Of a stretch of 64,000 nucleotides of DNA, positions 30,606-39,920 are shown piece by piece. A program made the translations under genes and the position numbers. The DNA lies in assembly GCA_031261005.1 (NCBI GenBank), contig JAISKF010000042.1:1-64000 (forward strand). The letters run 5' to 3'. The stretch comes from Enterobacteriaceae bacterium (GTDB lineage Bacteria > Pseudomonadota > Gammaproteobacteria > Enterobacterales > Enterobacteriaceae). Under the pieces are notes generated by a model. That model was not told the origin of the DNA, searched no databases, and was given only the letters and a program-made list of their open reading frames with translations. Numbering within the stretch: position 1 is the first letter of the stretch; the number at the start of each line of letters is the position of its first letter.

Positions 30606-30746
30606 ATGTGGATCTGGCAAAGAGACGAGTGGGCTAATTTCACCTACGATCAATCACAGCTATTACCATTATTACGTGATGTGCAGTTTCTACAAGGGAA
30701 GCAAAACCCGCCTGTCGTTAGCAGCGTTATGTATCCAGTAGAATAA
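30606..30746 (+). pseudogene. N-terminal fragment of a Fic-family protein (DUF4172 region)
   Basis: 46 codons starting MWIWQRDEW, with the YDQSQLLPLLRDVQFLQGK pattern of the N-terminal region of long Fic proteins. Similarity stops after QGK; the FIC domain with its HPFxxGNGR motif is absent. A GGAGG site precedes the ATG. Probably the 5' remnant of a deleted fic gene whose expression signals survive. Confidence 0.65.
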
Positions 30747-30757
30747 GGCTAAAAGAT

Positions 30758-31399
30758 ATGAGCTGCCGTAAAAAACATATACCATTCATCAAATTATCCC
30801 GTCGCCGAAGAAGAGCCTTAGTTATCTCTTTAAAAAATAAAATTCGTTGTAATGCTACTGAATTTGGGGGGCTATTTACCAGTCACCAAGTGTTAAATGA
30901 ATCTAAAACGATACAATGGGTTGATTTTTATTTTGTTGGCTCTGATAAATCTATCTTATGGAATGCTTGTATTATAACGGCTAAACAAGCATTCAGAGAT
31001 GAAGTTAGCCATTTAGCATATATGAAACTTGACGCTATGATGACTAAAGAAGAAAAAGAAGCCGAGTTGAAGTTAGATTTCATTCCTTTTGATTATTCAA
31101 AATCAGGAAAAATTTTAACTTATAAGCAAATTAAAAAAGAAGAAAAGCGTTATGAAAAATTTGGTGGGCTTACATATTATGAGCAATGGGAAAAATTCGA
31201 ATCAGAAATAGCGCGTAATGAACCTCCAACCATTTATGAATCATTTAGGATAGACCGTAGCTATGTATATGGTATTGGATTAGAAATAGTTATTGATGTC
31301 GACTCAATTGATCAATCTGTTATTGAAGATGCAATTTCTCGCTTTCAAATAATTGGTGAAACTGATTGGAAGTCTCCAAATAAAATCCCTTTAAAGTAG
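30758..31399 (+). CDS. Hypothetical protein, 213 aa
   Basis: Not recognised. It begins 11 bp after the Fic-fragment stop codon, so it may use that gene's expression signals. Charged and soluble, with an Arg-rich N-terminus (KLSRRRRR) and a Lys/Glu-rich middle (residues 95-150) likely to be helical. No membrane segment or signal peptide. Frequent AGA and ATA codons set it apart from the housekeeping genes and suggest recent transfer. Confidence 0.6.
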   Translation: MSCRKKHIPFIKLSRRRRRALVISLKNKIRCNATEFGGLFTSHQVLNESKTIQWVDFYFVGSDKSILWNACIITAKQAFRDEVSHLAYMKLDAMMTKEEKEAELKLDFIPFDYSKSGKILTYKQIKKEEKRYEKFGGLTYYEQWEKFESEIARNEPPTIYESFRIDRSYVYGIGLEIVIDVDSIDQSVIEDAISRFQIIGETDWKSPNKIPLK

Positions 31400-31505
31400 T
31401 TATCAACAACTGCAAAAGAATCATTAGATGCAAGAAGCGTAGACCTAACTAAATGGGATTATTATGAGTTCTGTTTAATTTAACATAATATACATTATAC
31501 GCACA

Positions 31506-31754
31506 AATGTTGTTACCCAGTTCGGACATGTGCTCTATGACCTGGCAATCGAGCTTATTTGCGCTAACAGCTCTGAAGCTAAAGGTCGCGTGGAACGTGC
31601 GAATCAGACACTCCAGGATCGGCTGATCAAAAAAATGCGTCTGGAAGATATTACCGGCATTGAGGCCGCAAATACCTGGCTTGCCACTTTCATCGCTGAC
31701 TTTAACAGCCGGTTTTCACGACCGGCCAAGTTCCCTAAAGATTTACATCGTCCG
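31506..31754 (+). pseudogene. ISNCY-type transposase, internal fragment
   Basis: The frame TQFGHVLYDLAIELICANSS-, followed by EAKGRVERANQTLQDRL and FNSRFSRPAKFPKDLHRP, corresponds to the last part of the DDE integrase domain of ISNCY-family transposases. Both ends are missing. The frame continues without a stop into unrelated TPR-type sequence. Confidence 0.7.
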
Positions 31755-31829
31755 GGACGCATACTCACTACTGCGAGATATCTCAAGAACCTCCTGAGTC
31801 AAAAATCGGGAATCTGGAAACGGCTTTAT

Positions 31830-32114
31830 ATGCGGCCAGTGTCGCACTTGGGCGAAGATTTTCAGGAGTTCGCAGGACGTTTCTGGGGATTTGTCGAAAC
31901 ACGTCCACATATGAGAACAAAAGCTGCTTTGGCTGATGCCTTATGGGAGTCAGGTAATTTCTACCCGGCCATGGCTCATTGCCGCGAAATGCTCAAACTC
32001 AACCCGAGCGACAACCAGGGGATTCGCCATTTATTAGCGAACTATTACCTTGAACTCGAAATGGTGGATGATCTGACCTTACTACTGGATGAGTATTCAG
32101 AAGATATGAGATAA
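31830..32114 (+). pseudogene. TPR-type protein, internal fragment fused in frame to transposase remnant
   Basis: About 95 codons beginning near PVSHLGEDFQEFAGRFWGF, with one clear tetratricopeptide-like unit (ALADALWESGNFYPAMAHCR, then EMLKLNPSDNQGIR). Related proteins continue well past this point; here a TGA-type end follows EDMR. It shares one open frame with the transposase fragment (31530-32114, 194 aa), so a chimeric protein could be made. Confidence 0.55.
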
Positions 32115-32209
32115 TTAACTCTTTAAAGGGCCCTGAATTTATAATGAATTATAAATTCAGACATCTCTAAATAAATATCTAAACTGGTTATTCGATAAAG
32201 GGATAAATC

Positions 32210-33523
32210 ATGAATAATAAATTCAATCGTGCAATTGAGCATTTGATTAATTCATCCACCTCAGAAGAGGTAATCAATTCAATTCAGGCAGTGGAAGATC
32301 TTTTTAGTTTAACCTGGCTGAGTAAGCAGGAAGGACATAGACTACAAATGCTATGGGCCAGGCGTGATGTCCTGTCCACATCTGAGTTATATTCCTTAGG
32401 GAAATCTATAATTAAATTGAGTATAAACAATAAGAAATGGCTTGATGCAACTGCTAAAGAGATAAAGAAGGATGCTGATAGCTCACATGGTTTGATTACC
32501 GAAATGATAATAATTGGGTCTCTATCAACAGCGCTCGGGGTAATCACCCCCTGCCCTAAATCATTTAAAATATATGATTATACAGTAGATTTTGAAACTG
32601 GATTTAGACATAAGGTTTCTATAAAAAATTATGACATAACCAAGCATGAAAAAGAATTTAATAAAAGAAGTGAAATAATTCGATGCACGTTCAAAAACTA
32701 TCTTAAAGCAAGAGGATTGTCTGGAAGATTAACAGTCCTACTAGAACATGAAACTCTAACAGATGAGCTTACAAGAGAAATATGTTTTTTTATTACATTT
32801 AAAATGAAAGATTATAATTTTTATCCATTTAGTAATGGAAGCGGAGGTATTGGATTTCATGAAATAGATGAGTTTGATAAAAAAACACTAGTTAGTCCTT
32901 CCGATACAATACTTATCATTGCAAAGCACCACTTCAATGAACAGAGGAACATCATTGATAAAATAAACGAAGCAAATGACAAACTCTTATCTGACCCAGA
33001 TGACCCAAAATCATTAAAACAATTAGTAATTCGACTGGGGTCGACAGCTAATATTGAAATGATAAATGACCACTTGACCAAGTTAGGGGCTGATTGGGAG
33101 AGGTGTGGGTTTGACTTGTACTTTCTGTTCCAACCTCAGGTTGTATCTGATATTGAAAAAGATAGCACAATGATCACGACATCAATTAAGCACGGAGTTA
33201 AAGGATTTTTCCCTGCAACATCAGATATTAAAAACAAGCTTGAAAATATGAAATCTCTAAAAATGGAATTTGGCATTGGTGCAATAAGTTCTGAAAGTTC
33301 ACCCATGATTCTCATGATTAATGGTACTCAAACAGATATTTCGATAAAGTCGCACTATGTATTTCAGAAAGGTGATTTATATCTTCGAGCAGAAAAAAAA
33401 GGAAGCGGTTATGAAGGCAGTTTAGCCAAGATGGCCCCAGGAATTATCACTCATTCTGTATTTGATAATATGACAATATCTCCAATTTGTTACTCACAAG
33501 ATGATAGAGTATTAATCATATAA
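32210..33523 (+). CDS. Hypothetical protein, 437 aa, possible nuclease-like core
   Basis: Not recognised by family. Residues 93-140 resemble a PD-(D/E)xK nuclease core: a helix with Glu98, a strand with Asp127 (YTVDF), and a following strand with SIK (Ser137, Lys139). The usual acidic residue before the lysine is replaced by serine, so this is only a suggestion. No signal peptide or membrane segments. AAAGGG precedes the ATG. The codon use is AT-rich, and the position two genes before a TIR-like protein would fit a defence role. Confidence 0.6.
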   Translation: MNNKFNRAIEHLINSSTSEEVINSIQAVEDLFSLTWLSKQEGHRLQMLWARRDVLSTSELYSLGKSIIKLSINNKKWLDATAKEIKKDADSSHGLITEMIIIGSLSTALGVITPCPKSFKIYDYTVDFETGFRHKVSIKNYDITKHEKEFNKRSEIIRCTFKNYLKARGLSGRLTVLLEHETLTDELTREICFFITFKMKDYNFYPFSNGSGGIGFHEIDEFDKKTLVSPSDTILIIAKHHFNEQRNIIDKINEANDKLLSDPDDPKSLKQLVIRLGSTANIEMINDHLTKLGADWERCGFDLYFLFQPQVVSDIEKDSTMITTSIKHGVKGFFPATSDIKNKLENMKSLKMEFGIGAISSESSPMILMINGTQTDISIKSHYVFQKGDLYLRAEKKGSGYEGSLAKMAPGIITHSVFDNMTISPICYSQDDRVLII

Positions 33524-34164
33524 GCTAATAATATTTATCAGTCAATAAATAAAATTTATAGACAACGATTTGTGAATAGACGATTTCCAATCTTTAGCGA
33601 AGTGCCATTTCTATGTTGCACAAAGAGGTGACACTTTAAAACTGCATTGACAAATGTAGAGATAGACGGGATTTAAAGGTTTTTGGTCATGTTTCCTCAC
33701 ATGCTGACGCGCCTCCGGCTTGCCCAACGCGACGAAACAGGCCGGATAAATTTTGTGGTAATGCAATGGCTCATCAACCTTACTTGTCTCTTGCCACAGA
33801 AAGAATTCGGTTTCCTGACGTTGTTAGGCTTCAGGGTCGCTACAGCTGCATCAAAACAAATCGCTGGTACATTCTTCGTCTTCGACCGTCAGACGCTTAA
33901 ATCGCTCAAAAGCAAAACCCGCTTTGCAGGACTGGATGGGATCGACGTTTCTCTGAGATGTTGAACCGCTGCGCGGGCTTCGGCGGTCAGACGATATCGC
34001 CACATGCAATGAATACCGCGCCACCTCCCATGCTGCAAGCAGCATCCAGTTCACGACGAACGTCGACAAAGGTAGCCAATTAATACCAAGAATGGTACAA
34101 ACGTGCAGTATTACCAACACTGCACGTTTTAGGTTGTGCAAAATTCAAGCAGAAGGATCACTGG
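33524..34164. other. Debris region without a recognisable gene
   Basis: 641 bp between two island genes. The middle part (33690-34090) has a higher G+C content than its surroundings, and overlapping frames on both strands (33683-33964 plus, 33851-34141 minus) match nothing I recognise. It looks like a rearranged remnant of a mobile element or lost gene. An inverted motif AACGTGCAGT/ACTGCACGTT occurs near 34100-34130 and could be a terminator for upstream transcription. Confidence 0.4.
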
Positions 34165-35271
34165 ATGTCTATTACACAACAGCTTAAACAAATCGCAGAC
34201 CAGCTCCCTGATTATTCCAAAAAAGACTTTAGTGAACTCGAGAAAATAGTCAACGTTGCGGATGACATTGGTAAAGCTTGGTCAGGTTCATGGTTGGGCT
34301 ATCAGTCACGCGTATATTACGCGAATTTTGCTTCCCCTCCTCCCGGTGCAAATTTCAATATGCAGTTTGGACTCAGAGATATGTATACGATGGGTACAAA
34401 AGGCGACTGGAGGGAGTGCGAATTTGAAGGTGTTACAAACCTTATATATGAAGAGTCTGGTAACATTGATTTGGATATATATAAGAAGCAAGCCGATGAT
34501 GCTGCTGAAATATTTGAATCAGCTAAAGGTGATGTGTTATCTACCATATACGCCAACAAATCAAAACTTCATTCAGATGATAAATTTCTCGATGATCTAA
34601 TTAAAAAAATTGAAGGTATGAAAATATACCATGAATCTGATTATGTGAAAGTTCAGATGCCCAGCGGAAAATTCATGAGTTCAGATATGAATGCTATGTC
34701 TCAGGGATTTAGAACGCCGCCTCATATAGCTGTCATCGCAAAAGTGGCCGCGTTGAGAGAATCATTTAATCGATGCATGGAATTGAAAAAAGAAATAATA
34801 AAATTAGGTAGCCATATCAGTAATATAGAGGCAAGAGAGATAAGGAATGACCGAATCGGAACAAATATATTTATTGGTCATGGCCGCTCTCATTTATGGA
34901 GAGAGTTAAAGGATTTCGTTAAAGATAAGTTACGTCTTCCATATGATGAATTTAATCGAGTACCTGTTGCCGGAACAACGAACATAGCCCGGTTAGCTCA
35001 AATGCTTGATCAGTCATGCTTTGCATTCTTAATTATGACGGCAGAAGATGAGTTAAATGATGGCAGTATGCAGGCCAGAATGAATGTAATTCATGAGGTG
35101 GGGTTATTTCAAGGTCGACTTGGCTTTGAAAGAGCTATAGTTCTTTTAGAAGAAGGTTGTCAAGAATTTACAAACATTAATGGGTTAGGTCAGATAAGAT
35201 TCCCCAAAGGGAATATATCTGCAATATTTGAACAAGTAAGAGAAGTACTGGAAAGAGAAGAGATTATTTAA
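34165..35271 (+). CDS. TIR-like nucleotide-binding effector protein
   Basis: 368 aa. The C-terminal domain (about 233-360) is of the predicted nucleotide-binding TIR-like family used by CBASS/Pycsar effectors (CAP12-type). It opens with the strand NIFIGHG (234-240), has the NVIHEVGLFQGRLG block with putative catalytic Glu311, and IVLLEEG near 325-331. Members of this family cleave NAD+ on activation. The N-terminal 225 residues are an unrecognised, partly helical region that could sense a trigger. No cyclase gene is adjacent. AGAAGGA is 7 bp upstream of the ATG. Confidence 0.78.
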   Translation: MSITQQLKQIADQLPDYSKKDFSELEKIVNVADDIGKAWSGSWLGYQSRVYYANFASPPPGANFNMQFGLRDMYTMGTKGDWRECEFEGVTNLIYEESGNIDLDIYKKQADDAAEIFESAKGDVLSTIYANKSKLHSDDKFLDDLIKKIEGMKIYHESDYVKVQMPSGKFMSSDMNAMSQGFRTPPHIAVIAKVAALRESFNRCMELKKEIIKLGSHISNIEAREIRNDRIGTNIFIGHGRSHLWRELKDFVKDKLRLPYDEFNRVPVAGTTNIARLAQMLDQSCFAFLIMTAEDELNDGSMQARMNVIHEVGLFQGRLGFERAIVLLEEGCQEFTNINGLGQIRFPKGNISAIFEQVREVLEREEII

Positions 35272-35290
35272 TAGTTAGAGGGATTTTAGC

Positions 35291-35587
35291 ATGTTAACTT
35301 TAAGTACAGATGTAATACCTGAAATTTATAGAATAATTGATGTTCATGGTTTTATTGAGTATACACATAGAATTTAAATTTCAAATAAAGGACTAATTAG
35401 AAATTTCACTGAAAGAAACAGGAATGAACATCAAGAAGCCTATGAGGCTTTTGTCAGAAGTGCAGGAAACCAAGGGAATGTGATTTACGGCGTGAAGATT
35501 TCAACATCAACCGCTCAAAATGACGTTATGCGAACTATAATGACTTTTGGTAGAATCTGGCTTTTTTATGTGATTAATCGCCAGTGA
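35291..35587 (+). pseudogene. Small protein gene interrupted by an in-frame TAA
   Basis: One frame runs from an ATG after AGAGGG through 98 codons to a TGA, with a single TAA at 35375-35377 after 28 codons. The downstream part (RNEHQEAYEAFVRSAGNQGN, then VIYGVKIS) weakly recalls the YbjQ/DUF74 heavy-metal-binding-like family, in which a GANAVIGV segment occurs. The identity is tentative. It could be a pseudogene, or two short products. Confidence 0.45.
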
Positions 35588-35613
35588 AGTTTACGTTTTT
35601 GATTGCGTTGAAC

Positions 35614-35907
35614 TTATTCAGGAAAGTCAAGAATATCAATATCCATCGACTGGTGAATGATACGTGAAATGAAAATATCATTGTCCTGCAATATATAGTA
35701 AATAGAATGTTTCTTAAATTCGAAGCGGCGCATTCCTTTGCATATCCAATCACATTCCCTGCCAATCCAGGTAGATGTAGCCAGTAACTCAAACGTTTTT
35801 TCCAGCTCATTGTGATAATGTCTAGCCTGATTTTGACCAAATTGCTGGATTGTATAACAGGCAATTTGAAAAATGTCTTCATCAGCCAGTCTGGAAAGTT
35901 TATACAT
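35614..35907 (-). CDS. RelE/ParE-family toxin
   Basis: 97 aa. The pattern LSRLADEDIFQIACYTIQQFG, YHNELEKTFELLATS and YYILQDNDIFISRIIHQSMD is that of ParE toxins, which usually poison DNA gyrase; RelE-type mRNA cleavage is less likely. Overlaps the antitoxin gene by 8 bp, downstream of it, as is normal for parDE. Not clearly damaged. Confidence 0.88.
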   Translation of the reverse strand: MYKLSRLADEDIFQIACYTIQQFGQNQARHYHNELEKTFELLATSTWIGRECDWICKGMRRFEFKKHSIYYILQDNDIFISRIIHQSMDIDILDFPE

Positions 35908-36142
35908 TTAATTCCTTCATTGCTCTTTCAAAAATGTTATCCATACTATTTTGGCTAACTGGAGAATTCAGACCAGCCAGCACCATTTCACGGACATTCT
36001 GAATACGCTGTTCACGAGCTTCCATCAGGCGTAAAGCATCACGAACAACTTCTGATGTGTTGCCATAGCGACCGGATTGAACCATATCGCCAACGAATCC
36101 ATTGAAGTGTTCACCGAGGGTAACACTGGTTACTCTAGCCAT
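35900..36142 (-). CDS. ParD-type antitoxin
   Basis: 80 aa. The N-terminal ribbon-helix-helix (VTSVTLGEHFNGFVGDMVQS and NTSEVVRDALRLMEARE) binds DNA and autoregulates. The C-terminal tail would wrap the toxin. First gene of the two-gene operon, preceded by GGGGAT before the ATG and by a palindromic operator candidate. Confidence 0.9.
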   Translation of the reverse strand: MARVTSVTLGEHFNGFVGDMVQSGRYGNTSEVVRDALRLMEAREQRIQNVREMVLAGLNSPVSQNSMDNIFERAMKELNV

Positions 36143-36157
36143 AAAATCCCCTATAAT

Positions 36158-36178
36158 TTGTATTACTAAGTATTACAA
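36158..36178 (-). promoter_or_regulatory. Candidate ParD operator
   Basis: TTGTATTACTAAGTATTACAA is an imperfect palindrome (TTGTA...TACAA). It also contains two direct GTATTAC units. It starts 16 bp before the parD ATG, the expected place for autorepression. Confidence 0.5.
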
Positions 36179-36385
36179 CTATAGCGCAGCCATATAATGA
36201 TTGCCACTTCCTTTAATATCCTCCCTTATAACCATGTCAACCAAATAAAAGACATAAATAATATCTTTTAGCTATAAGCGCCACTTTACATAACTGTTAC
36301 AATTAGCCCAGCTTATTTTCTTCTGATTAAGTCTATATCGTCTAATATATATACAAAACACAATCGTTACAAACTGAGGTCTTGA

Positions 36386-37777
36386 ATGAATATCCCTTTA
36401 ATTATCAATGTGCTAATTTTTATTGCACTGCTATTTTTGCTGGCTCAAACACGCCGGACACAATGGAGTCTGGCAAAAAAAGTTCTTGTTGGTTTGGTTA
36501 TCGGCGTTATTTTTGGGCTGGGATTACAATTAGTCTACGGCGCTGGCAGTCAGATATTAAAAGACTCGATCTCTTGGTTTAATATCGTTGGTAATGGTTA
36601 TGTACAACTGCTGCAAATGATTGTTATGCCATTGATTTTTGCTTCTATTCTTAGTGCTGTTGCCCGTCTGCATAACGCCTCCTCATTGGGTAAAATCAGC
36701 TTTTTAACTATTGGTACACTGCTTGTCACTACCATGATTGCTGCTTTTATCGGTATTGTGATCACCCTACTGTTTGGTTTGACGGCAGAAGGCTTGGTTC
36801 AAGGCGCACAAGAAACCGCGCGTTTAGGTGCTATTCAGTCTAACTATGTTGGCAAAGTCGCTGATTTAAGTGCACCGCAGCTTATTCTTTCCTTTATTCC
36901 TAAGAATCCGTTTGCTGATTTAACCGGAGCGAATCCGACTTCTATTATCAGCGTGGTTATTTTCGCTGCATTTCTTGGTGTTGCTTCACTGCAATTACTA
37001 AAAGATGATGAAATTAAAGGCAAACGCGTTTTAGCGGCGATCGATACCCTGCAATCTTGGGTGATGAAACTGGTTCGTTTAGTAATCAAATTAACACCAT
37101 ACGGCGTTCTGGCGTTAATGACGAAAGTCGTTGCCAGCTCCAATCTGCAAGATCTGCTGAAACTAGGCAGCTTTATCGTTGCTTCTTACATCGCGCTGGC
37201 GCTGATGTTTGTCGTTCATGGTATTTTACTGTCGTTCACAGGTATTAATCCGCTGCGTTTCTTCAAAAAAGTTCTACCGGTTCTGACCTTTGCGTTTACC
37301 AGCCGCTCCAGTGCGGCAAGTATTCCATTAAATGTTGAAGCACAAACGCGCCGTATCGGTGTACCGGAAACTATCGCCAGTTTTGCTGCATCATTTGGTG
37401 CCACTATCGGGCAAAACGGCTGTGCGGGGATCTATCCTGCCATGTTAGCTGTAATGGTTGCACCGACGGTGGGTATCAATCCATTAGATCCGGTATGGAT
37501 CGCAACATTAGTGGCAATTGTTACCATTAGTTCTGCGGGTGTTGCTGGTGTCGGCGGCGGTGCAACATTTGCCGCGCTGATTGTTTTGCCTGCAATGGGA
37601 TTACCGGTAACGCTGGTTGCGCTGTTGATTTCTGTTGAACCACTAATTGATATGGGACGTACTGCTCTGAATGTCAGCGGTTCAATGACTGCCGGTACGA
37701 TCACCAGCCAAATTTTACGAGTTACGGATAAATCAATTTTTGAATCTAGCGATGATGATGAGTTATCGCATAGTTAA
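36386..37777 (+). CDS. tcyP: L-cystine sodium/proton symporter TcyP (YdjN)
   Basis: A 463-aa inner-membrane transporter of the DAACS family, the same length as E. coli TcyP. About eight hydrophobic segments are visible from residue 5 on. The serine-rich re-entrant motif [10 protein letters not shown] (near 308-318) and the [10 protein letters not shown] segment match the glutamate-transporter-like fold. Likely controlled by CysB, as in E. coli, but no CysB site was assigned. It marks the end of the accessory island. Confidence 0.94.
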   Translation: MNIPLIINVLIFIALLFLLAQTRRTQWSLAKKVLVGLVIGVIFGLGLQLVYGAGSQILKDSISWFNIVGNGYVQLLQMIVMPLIFASILSAVARLHNASSLGKISFLTIGTLLVTTMIAAFIGIVITLLFGLTAEGLVQGAQETARLGAIQSNYVGKVADLSAPQLILSFIPKNPFADLTGANPTSIISVVIFAAFLGVASLQLLKDDEIKGKRVLAAIDTLQSWVMKLVRLVIKLTPYGVLALMTKVVASSNLQDLLKLGSFIVASYIALALMFVVHGILLSFTGINPLRFFKKVLPVLTFAFTSRSSAASIPLNVEAQTRRIGVPETIASFAASFGATIGQNGCAGIYPAMLAVMVAPTVGINPLDPVWIATLVAIVTISSAGVAGVGGGATFAALIVLPAMGLPVTLVALLISVEPLIDMGRTALNVSGSMTAGTITSQILRVTDKSIFESSDDDELSHS

Positions 37778-37791
37778 TTCTTTCCTTTGAA

Positions 37792-37822
37792 AATAATGCA
37801 GCTTTTTAGCTGCATTATTCTG
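37792..37822 (+). terminator. Rho-independent terminator of tcyP
   Basis: Perfect 11-bp stem AATAATGCAGC (37792-37802) / GCTGCATTATT (37809-37819), loop TTTTTA, 14 bp after the stop codon. Confidence 0.85.
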
Positions 37823-38229
37823 CTGCTAACGTTGCCCTTATTATTATGAACATTTGAATATTGTTGTTGAAGAAAATGTCATATTGTTACGATGTCACTT
37901 TTTATAATTCAATAATATCAAAAACGTTTATATTCACCTTAACCTAGTCATACCATACGTTAACAAGCCAAAAGCTAATTATTATTAATAAATTAATTGT
38001 CAGCATAATTTGGTTTGCCTTAAACATGCTGTTATACCTTTAAGACAGAATTATTTGAGGAAATACTGCAAATCATTATTTTATTAAAATTTTTTACTGA
38101 TTAGTTCCGCGCTTTCAAAAATTCTCTCTGATTTCTTATTCACTACTTTTAGTGGTAGCGAATTTCTTTTGTCTACAGATTTTCACTCTAAAAATAAATT
38201 TTTATCGTTACATCAAAACAGGAGAAACA
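37823..38229 (+). other. Upstream region of the osmoprotectant operon
   Basis: About 400 bp, A+T rich, no gene. It should carry the promoter of the ABC operon. A frame from 38152 is an upstream extension of the permease without support. Confidence 0.4.
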
Positions 38230-38945
38230 ATGAAAAATTCGGCATTATGCAAACACATTTTATTCGGAGGAATAGCCTTTATAGGTGTGATCGCCCTACT
38301 CATTTATGGCATCGGCATTGATACATTACGGCAATATTCCGGTGATCTGAGCTATCTCGGTAAACAGCATGTGTTCTTGGTGAGTTGTTCGATGCTACTG
38401 GCTTTGGTTGTCGGTTTACCTGGCGGCATTATTCTTAGCCGCTCATTTGCAAAACGTTGGGCGGAATCTGCGATGCAAATTTTTAACGTTGCCAATACAT
38501 TGCCGCCATTAGCCGTACTTGCTCTGGCGATGCTAGTGATCGGTATCGGTGATAATCCTGCAATCTTTGCCCTTTTCCTCGCTTCATTATTACCTATTGT
38601 GCGGAACACTTACTCAGGACTACGCGCGATTCCACCTTCATTAATTGAAGCTGCTAACAGTATCGGCATGACGCCTATGCAACGCTTAATGAAAGTGGAA
38701 TTACCCAATGCTTTCCGGTAATTATGTCCGGCATTCGGATTGCTGCCGCCATCAACGTGGGGACAGTGCCGTTAACCTTTTTGATTGGTGCCAGCAGTTA
38801 TGGCGAGCTGATTTTTCCGGGTATTTATCTGAATGACTTCCCGCTTTTGATCTTAGGGGCAACCGCGACGGCAATCATTGCACTGGCGTTGGATATGCTT
38901 CTTGCCAGCCTGAGTTATGTTCTAAGCCCGCAACTTATCCGCTAA
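38230..38945 (+). pseudogene. Osmoprotectant ABC transporter permease, frameshifted
   Basis: Two overlapping frames together make a 239-aa permease. Codons 1-163 (to LPNAFR) stop at a TAA at 38719-38721. The rest resumes one frame over with FPVIMSGIRIAAAINVGTVP. The break is at the TTT of GCTTTCCGG, consistent with loss of one base from a T run; restoring one gives LPNA-F/L-PVIMSG. The start ATG follows AGGAG; an upstream frame adds 26 unsupported residues. Helices and the SLIEAANSIGMTPMQRLMKVELP coupling loop fit BPD-type permeases (OpuC/YehW-like). Sequencing error cannot be excluded. Confidence 0.8.
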
Positions 38946-38972
38946 AACTGCTATTAATAACATGGAATATTT

Positions 38973-39911
38973 ATGAATAAATTCAAAAAAATAAATTCAA
39001 CTAAACGACGAACGAGACGAACGATAAGTTATACGTTACTGCCTTTTCTTCTTCTCATCAGTTTTATAACTCACACTGCACCACTTGTTCTCGCTAGCAA
39101 AAATTTTACTGAACAACATATTTTATCAGCAATCACCGTTCAGTATCTTACTGCCAAAGGTATTGCCGTTATCCCTAAAACTGATCTCGCCTCAACCATT
39201 ATCCGAACTGCCATGCTGAATAGACAAGTCGATATATCGTGGGAATATACCGGTACATCATTGATTGTTTTTCATCATATTACTGAGTCTTTATCTGCTG
39301 ATGAGGGCTACAACCGCGTAAAAGATCTCGATGGCAAACTCGGTATTGTCTGGCTGGAACCGGCAAAAATGAATAATACCTATGCGTTTGCCATGCAGCG
39401 TAAACGCGCGGAGCAAGAGAATATTCAAACGCTTTCACAACTGATTGAACGTATTGCCTTGATACAAAAAAGCGATCCCAAACATAACTGGCAGATTGGT
39501 TTTGATGCGGAGTTTGTCAATCGCCCTGATGGACTGCAACCATTGCAGCAGGCATATGCCATGAATCTGGCGCGCCCGCAAATTCGGCAAATGGACCCAG
39601 GATTAGTCTATAACGCGATTCGTGATGGCTTTGTCGATACCGGTTTGGTTTACATCACCGATGGACGGGTAAATGGTTTTGATCTTCTGGTATTAGAAGA
39701 TGATAAAGGCTTTTTCCCAAGTTACGCCGTCACGCCAACTGTGCGAAGTGACGTGCTGGAAGCAACACCAGAATTAGCTAATGCGCTAAATACCCTTTCC
39801 CGCCTGTTAAATAATGACGTTATTTCTGCGCTGAATGCCAAAGTGGACATGGAGCATCAATCTGCGGAGCAAGTCGCAACACAGTTTTTAACTGCTAATA
39901 ACCTGCTTTAG
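38973..39911 (+). CDS. Osmoprotectant ABC transporter substrate-binding protein
   Basis: 312 aa. An Arg-rich N-terminus and hydrophobic stretch (residues about 18-40) form a signal peptide or anchor. The mature part begins [14 protein letters not shown], the typical start of OpuAC/OsmX-type binding proteins for betaine, choline or carnitine. [14 protein letters not shown] and [11 protein letters not shown] are further family blocks. The second gene of the operon. The exact ligand cannot be read from the sequence. Confidence 0.87.
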   Translation: MNKFKKINSTKRRTRRTISYTLLPFLLLISFITHTAPLVLASKNFTEQHILSAITVQYLTAKGIAVIPKTDLASTIIRTAMLNRQVDISWEYTGTSLIVFHHITESLSADEGYNRVKDLDGKLGIVWLEPAKMNNTYAFAMQRKRAEQENIQTLSQLIERIALIQKSDPKHNWQIGFDAEFVNRPDGLQPLQQAYAMNLARPQIRQMDPGLVYNAIRDGFVDTGLVYITDGRVNGFDLLVLEDDKGFFPSYAVTPTVRSDVLEATPELANALNTLSRLLNNDVISALNAKVDMEHQSAEQVATQFLTANNLL

Positions 39912-39920
39912 GAGCTGAAT

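Noticed and set aside
33683..33964. 93-codon plus-strand frame in the debris region
   Set aside because: No ribosome site, no recognised family, and a competing frame on the other strand; treated as remnant DNA.
38700..38730. Programmed frameshift in the permease gene
   Set aside because: No slippery heptamer or downstream structure was evident; simple loss of a T explains the break.
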